NCBI GenBank assembly: GCA_031270395.1
Contig: JAISXU010000090.1
Span: 1 to 60,665, forward strand
From: Oscillospiraceae bacterium
GTDB taxonomy: Bacteria > Bacillota > Clostridia > Oscillospirales > Oscillospiraceae
Direction: 5' to 3'
Length of the DNA stretch: 60,665 bases
Positions 56,697 to 60,665 of the stretch are shown in pieces; positions within the stretch are counted from its first letter, which is position 1, and each line of letters starts with the position of its first letter. The translations under genes were made by a program, and so were the position numbers. The notes under the pieces were generated by a model. That model was not told the DNA's origin. It saw only the letters and a program-made list of their open reading frames with translations, and did no database searches.

Positions 56697-58159
56697 ATCC
56701 CCTCCGCCGCCGCGGCGAGCGCCTGAGCCACGACCTCCCGCTCGTCAAAGCGCACCCGCTCGGTTCCCAGAATCTGATACGTCTCGTGTCCCTTGCCGGC
56801 AAGTATGAGCACGTCGTTCGTTTGCGAGTTTGCTATCGCCCATTTTATAGCCTCGCGCCTGTCCTCTATCACGATATGCGGCGCGTTGGCGGTGTCTATC
56901 CCCGCGAGAATGTCCCCGATGATGGCGTCCGGCGCCTCCGTCCTCGGGTTGTCGGTGGTGACTATTACGAAATCCGAGAGCCTGACCGCTATTTCGCCCA
57001 TGACGGGACGCTTTGTCTTGTCCCTGTCCCCCCCGCATCCAAACAGCGTCACGACGCGTCCGCGCGCGCCCTGCCGCGCGGACGCGATTATCTTCTCGAG
57101 GGCGTCCGGCGTGTGCGCGTAATCAATGAGCACCGTGAAATCTCCGCCCGTCGGCACCACCTCGGCCCGCCCCGGCACGCCGGGGCACTCGCCCAGCGCC
57201 GCCGCCGCCGATTGGATGTCTATGCCGAGCAGCATCGCCGCCGACGTCGCCGCCAGAGCGTTGTAGACGGAGAACATGCCCGGTATCCCGAGCTCCACCT
57301 TTTGCAGCACCCCGATCGTCAGCGCGCAAAATTCCATCCTGTCGGAGTACAGCTTGATCCGCTTCGCGACGAGATCGGCCTCGTCGTGAAGCGTCGAAAA
57401 CGAGATCAGCGGCGCGTGATTTTCCCGGAGCAAATCTATGACGGCGCGCGAAAAATCGTCGTCCAGATTGACGGCCGCTTTCCGGCATTGGGCAAAGAGC
57501 TTCAATTTAGCGTCGCCGTACTCCTCCATCGACTTGTGGAAATCGAGATGATCGGACGTCAGATTTGTAAAAACACCGACGTCAAACTCTATGCCGTACA
57601 CCCTGTCGAGCGCGAGGGCGTGCGACGAGACCTCCATTACGGCGTACTCGCACCCCGCGCCGACCATGTTTGCGAACAGCTCGTGCAGCTCGTATGATTC
57701 GGGCGTCGTAAATTCCGCCCAAAGCTCCTCGGCGCCCACCATATTGCGTATCGTGCCTATGAGACCGGTCTTCGCCCCGGTCGCGCGCTCGATTATCTCT
57801 TTTATGAGGTATGTCACCGTCGTTTTGCCGTTAGTACCCGTCACTCCGATTATTTTCAGCTTCTCCGCCGGGCGTCCGAACAGATTGGCCGACAGCACGG
57901 CGAGCGCCGCGCGCGTATTTTCAACGGATACGTACGGCAGTCCGTCCGCCGCGGCGTCCTGCGTCACGACGCAGACCGCCCCGTTTGCAGCCGCGTCGGC
58001 TATGTGGTCGTGGCCGTCGCAATTGAAGCCGCGAACGGCGACAAACACGTCTCCGGACTTCACGCGTCTGGAGTCATAGCTGACCCCGGACGCCTCGGAA
58101 TCCATATCCGCGGTCGAGCCGCCGATTTTCAGTCCGTCAAATAAATCCTTCAGCTTCAT
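56693..58159 (-). CDS. murE: UDP-MurNAc-tripeptide synthetase
   Basis: GVTGTNGKTTVTYLI, YAVMEVSSHALALDRV, DYAHTPDALEKI. Confidence 0.95.
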   Translation of the reverse strand: MKLKDLFDGLKIGGSTADMDSEASGVSYDSRRVKSGDVFVAVRGFNCDGHDHIADAAANGAVCVVTQDAAADGLPYVSVENTRAALAVLSANLFGRPAEKLKIIGVTGTNGKTTVTYLIKEIIERATGAKTGLIGTIRNMVGAEELWAEFTTPESYELHELFANMVGAGCEYAVMEVSSHALALDRVYGIEFDVGVFTNLTSDHLDFHKSMEEYGDAKLKLFAQCRKAAVNLDDDFSRAVIDLLRENHAPLISFSTLHDEADLVAKRIKLYSDRMEFCALTIGVLQKVELGIPGMFSVYNALAATSAAMLLGIDIQSAAAALGECPGVPGRAEVVPTGGDFTVLIDYAHTPDALEKIIASARQGARGRVVTLFGCGGDRDKTKRPVMGEIAVRLSDFVIVTTDNPRTEAPDAIIGDILAGIDTANAPHIVIEDRREAIKWAIANSQTNDVLILAGKGHETYQILGTERVRFDEREVVAQALAAAAEGI

Positions 58160-58177
58160 ATATCCGGCCTCCTGACT

Positions 58178-60484
58178 CTAGAAAATTCCCAGCGTGCTTC
58201 CGTCTATGAGCACCACATCCACAATTGACCCGTATTTGACGCCTTCGCCCGGCGACGCCGACTGCGTGGTCACCGAGACGCCGGCTACGGACGTCGGCGC
58301 GCCGGACGAGCGTATGAACAGTCCGAGCTCCTCCAGCTCCGCTTTGGCGGCGAGGTACGGCTTCCCTCCCAAGTCGGGCGCCGTCACGTCGCCCTGCGGT
58401 ATATCGGCGTCCGCGTATATTATCACTCTCGTACCGGGCGACACTATTCCGCCCGGCGCCGGAAGCTGTCCCGTCACCGTATCGCCGCCGCCTACGACGC
58501 GCACGGCGAGTCCTGACGATTCGAGCGCCGCCCGCGCGTCTTGCACGGTGTAGCCCTCCACCTTCTTCACCTGGATGTTAAGCTCCTTGATCTCCTCCTC
58601 GGTGTATTGCGGACGGAGTCCCATGTACGGGAGCACGTCGGACAGTATGCCGCCCACCACCGGCGCCGCCATAGCGCCTCCGCTGACATATATGCCGGAC
58701 TCGCCGGTCGGGTTGTCGAGCAGCAGCAGCACCACGATCTGCGGGTCGTCCGCCGGGGCCACACCGCAGAACGACACGATGTATTCCTTAGGCTTACCCT
58801 CGACCTCCTCGGACGTTTTTGTGGTCGTGCCCGTCTTTCCGCCGACCCTGTAGCCCCTGACGTGCGCGTTCATTCCCGTGCCCTCGCTGACCACGCGCTC
58901 GAGTATGTCCCGCACGATGCGCGACGTTTCGGAGCTGACGACCTGCCGCACGACGGAGCTGTCGTCCGACAGCAGCGTCTGTCCGTCCTGATCCGTTATC
59001 CGGCTGACGACGTGCGGACGCACGAGGTATCCGCCGTTCACCGTCGCCGAGACCGCCGTGATAAGCTGCATCGGCGTTATGTTGAAGGTCTGTCCGAACG
59101 ACGCCGCCGCGAGCTGGGATTTATTGGTCGGATCCAGGAAAACGTCGTCCGACCACCAGATGCTTCCGCCCTCGCCCGGCAGGTCGAAGCCCGTCCGCTC
59201 GAAAAATCCAAACGCGTCCATATACTCGTAGAACTTTTCGGCGCCTATTCTCATGCCGATATTCACGAGCGCGACGTTGCACGAGTTTTGCATCGCCTGT
59301 GCCAGCGTCTGATTACCGTGCCCCTCGTGCTTCCAGCAATTCAGCGGCGCGTCGCGGCCGGGTATCTGGTCGGCGGGTATCGAACCGCCGCAGTAGAACG
59401 TGTCGTCCTCGCTGACTACGCCCTCCTCGAGAGCGATGGCCAGAGTAATTATCTTGAATACTGAACCCGGCTCGTATGTGTCGGACAGCGCCTTGTTGCG
59501 CCACTGCCGGAGCAGCGCCTCGTTGAGCTTCGCCTTGTATTCCTCCGGATCGGCTATGAGATCGAGCTCCGCGCGGTCCTTCTCGCTCACCTCAAGGTAG
59601 TTGTTCAGATCATAGTTGCCCTCGTTTGCGAGCGCCAGCACTCTTCCCGTTTTGGGGTCCAGAGCTATACAGGCGCCGCCGTTTTGGATATCGTAATCCG
59701 CCACGGCCTGCGCCAGATATTTTTCGACGTAGTGCTGTATATTCGTATCGATCGTGAGCGTTATGTCGCCGCCGTCGCTGGCGTCGTAGTAGTCCTCAAA
59801 ATCGTTAAAGAGCAGATCCGTACCGCGCTCGGTCTTCAGCCTGACCACCGCTCCGTTTGTACCCGTCAGATAGCTGTCGAACTGCGCTTCAAGGCCCTCC
59901 AGTCCGTAGTTTTCGTCGCCCACGAAGCCTATCACCTGACACGCGAGCGTCCCGTAGGGGTAATACCGTTTTGTGTCCGCCTCGAGGTGTACGCTTTTCA
60001 GTCCGTGCTCCTCCTTGAAGGCTCGCACCTGCTGCGCCGTCTCCTGCTCCACCTTTGATTTTATAGTCTTATGCCAAGATTTTGTATCGAGCGCCTTCTC
60101 CAGTATGGACGCCTTATCGACGTCCAGCAGCTCGGACAGACCGCTCGCTATGAGCTCCGGGTCTTCCCCGTACAGCTGCAGCTCATACGGGCTCAGAAAC
60201 ACGGTGTCGGCCGACGCGCTGATCGCGAGTATCTTTCCGGTCGCGTCGTATATCGTGCCGCGCGAGGCCGCTATCGTCATCTGCCGCGTCTGCTGCTCGA
60301 CCGCCCGCTCCTCGTAGTAGCCGTGCTTTCTGATCTGTATATCGTACAGTCTGACGGCGAGCGCGGCAAACGCGGCTACGCCGCATACCGCGAGCAGCAC
60401 GAACGTGCGTCCGAGTATCACCCTGTTCGTCTTTAATTCACCGCCGCCGCGTCTCACAAGTGACCGCCCGCTTCCTCTGATCAA
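58178..60484 (-). CDS. spoVD: Class B penicillin-binding protein (SpoVD/FtsI type) with C-terminal PASTA domains
   Basis: TYEPGSVFKIIT (SxxK), SCN motif MQNSCNVALVN, GGKTGTT; PASTA-like repeats at C terminus. Confidence 0.9.
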   Translation of the reverse strand: MIRGSGRSLVRRGGGELKTNRVILGRTFVLLAVCGVAAFAALAVRLYDIQIRKHGYYEERAVEQQTRQMTIAASRGTIYDATGKILAISASADTVFLSPYELQLYGEDPELIASGLSELLDVDKASILEKALDTKSWHKTIKSKVEQETAQQVRAFKEEHGLKSVHLEADTKRYYPYGTLACQVIGFVGDENYGLEGLEAQFDSYLTGTNGAVVRLKTERGTDLLFNDFEDYYDASDGGDITLTIDTNIQHYVEKYLAQAVADYDIQNGGACIALDPKTGRVLALANEGNYDLNNYLEVSEKDRAELDLIADPEEYKAKLNEALLRQWRNKALSDTYEPGSVFKIITLAIALEEGVVSEDDTFYCGGSIPADQIPGRDAPLNCWKHEGHGNQTLAQAMQNSCNVALVNIGMRIGAEKFYEYMDAFGFFERTGFDLPGEGGSIWWSDDVFLDPTNKSQLAAASFGQTFNITPMQLITAVSATVNGGYLVRPHVVSRITDQDGQTLLSDDSSVVRQVVSSETSRIVRDILERVVSEGTGMNAHVRGYRVGGKTGTTTKTSEEVEGKPKEYIVSFCGVAPADDPQIVVLLLLDNPTGESGIYVSGGAMAAPVVGGILSDVLPYMGLRPQYTEEEIKELNIQVKKVEGYTVQDARAALESSGLAVRVVGGGDTVTGQLPAPGGIVSPGTRVIIYADADIPQGDVTAPDLGGKPYLAAKAELEELGLFIRSSGAPTSVAGVSVTTQSASPGEGVKYGSIVDVVLIDGSTLGIF

Positions 60485-60665
60485 TTATTAATCCGCTCGA
60501 AAAGTCTTATCCTTACGGCAAAGCCGCTCGGGACTTTTCTCGCTCGTATGCGCATGTTTCTCGCCGCGTCGTCCTCACGGACTGCGCTAAGCTCGGAGCG
60601 TCGTATACTCCGCTCCTCGCCCGCTCCGTCGTTCGTCCTCTCCGAAACGAACCCACTTCGTTGGG
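60485..60665. repeat. Copy B of the GC-rich dispersed mosaic repeat, truncated by window end
   Basis: Shares blocks in inverted orientation with 24803-24865 and 43666-43690. Confidence 0.65.

Noticed and set aside
1-60665. tRNA/rRNA genes, CRISPR arrays, prophage or intact IS elements
   Set aside because: None recognised by eye; a tRNAscan/Infernal/ISfinder run would be needed to exclude small or degenerate examples.

Overview
The window is a GC-rich, gene-dense stretch that looks like an anaerobic Bacillota/Clostridia-type genome (PPDK, diadenylate cyclase/CdaR, a SpoVD-like PBP in a dcw cluster). Most of it reads as ordinary chromosome. On the left are PPDK, an epimerase, a DUF4037-TPR-DUF4125 module, an AGCS symporter, a MBL hydrolase and cupin, an SLH/HtrA-like protease, MATE/HD/ACT genes and cdaA-cdaR. 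On the right are guaA, larE and a dcw cluster (spoVD/ftsI-murE-mraY-ftsW-murG-murA-ftsQ-ftsZ). The middle (about 18.9-46.1 kb) is accessory. It holds a bicupin-like protein, a PucR/URO-D/oligopeptide-SBP group, and a ribose-type ABC importer with an old-yellow-enzyme-type reductase. The latter is divergent from an operon encoding a two-subunit molybdopterin enzyme that strongly resembles pyrogallol-phloroglucinol transhydroxylase, with two small unknown ORFs, a thiolase and an SDR. A DUF4160-DUF2442 pair sits inside that operon, bracketed by a perfect 17-bp direct repeat. An AT-rich island carries a type II restriction-modification pair. A 138-bp three-hairpin intergenic element occurs twice (44764-44901 and 51787-51924, 133/138 identical by hand alignment). 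A second, GC-rich mosaic repeat family occurs near 24.8, 43.6 and 60.5 kb. I saw no tRNA, rRNA, CRISPR array, intact IS or prophage. All family calls are from reading the translations; no database search was run.
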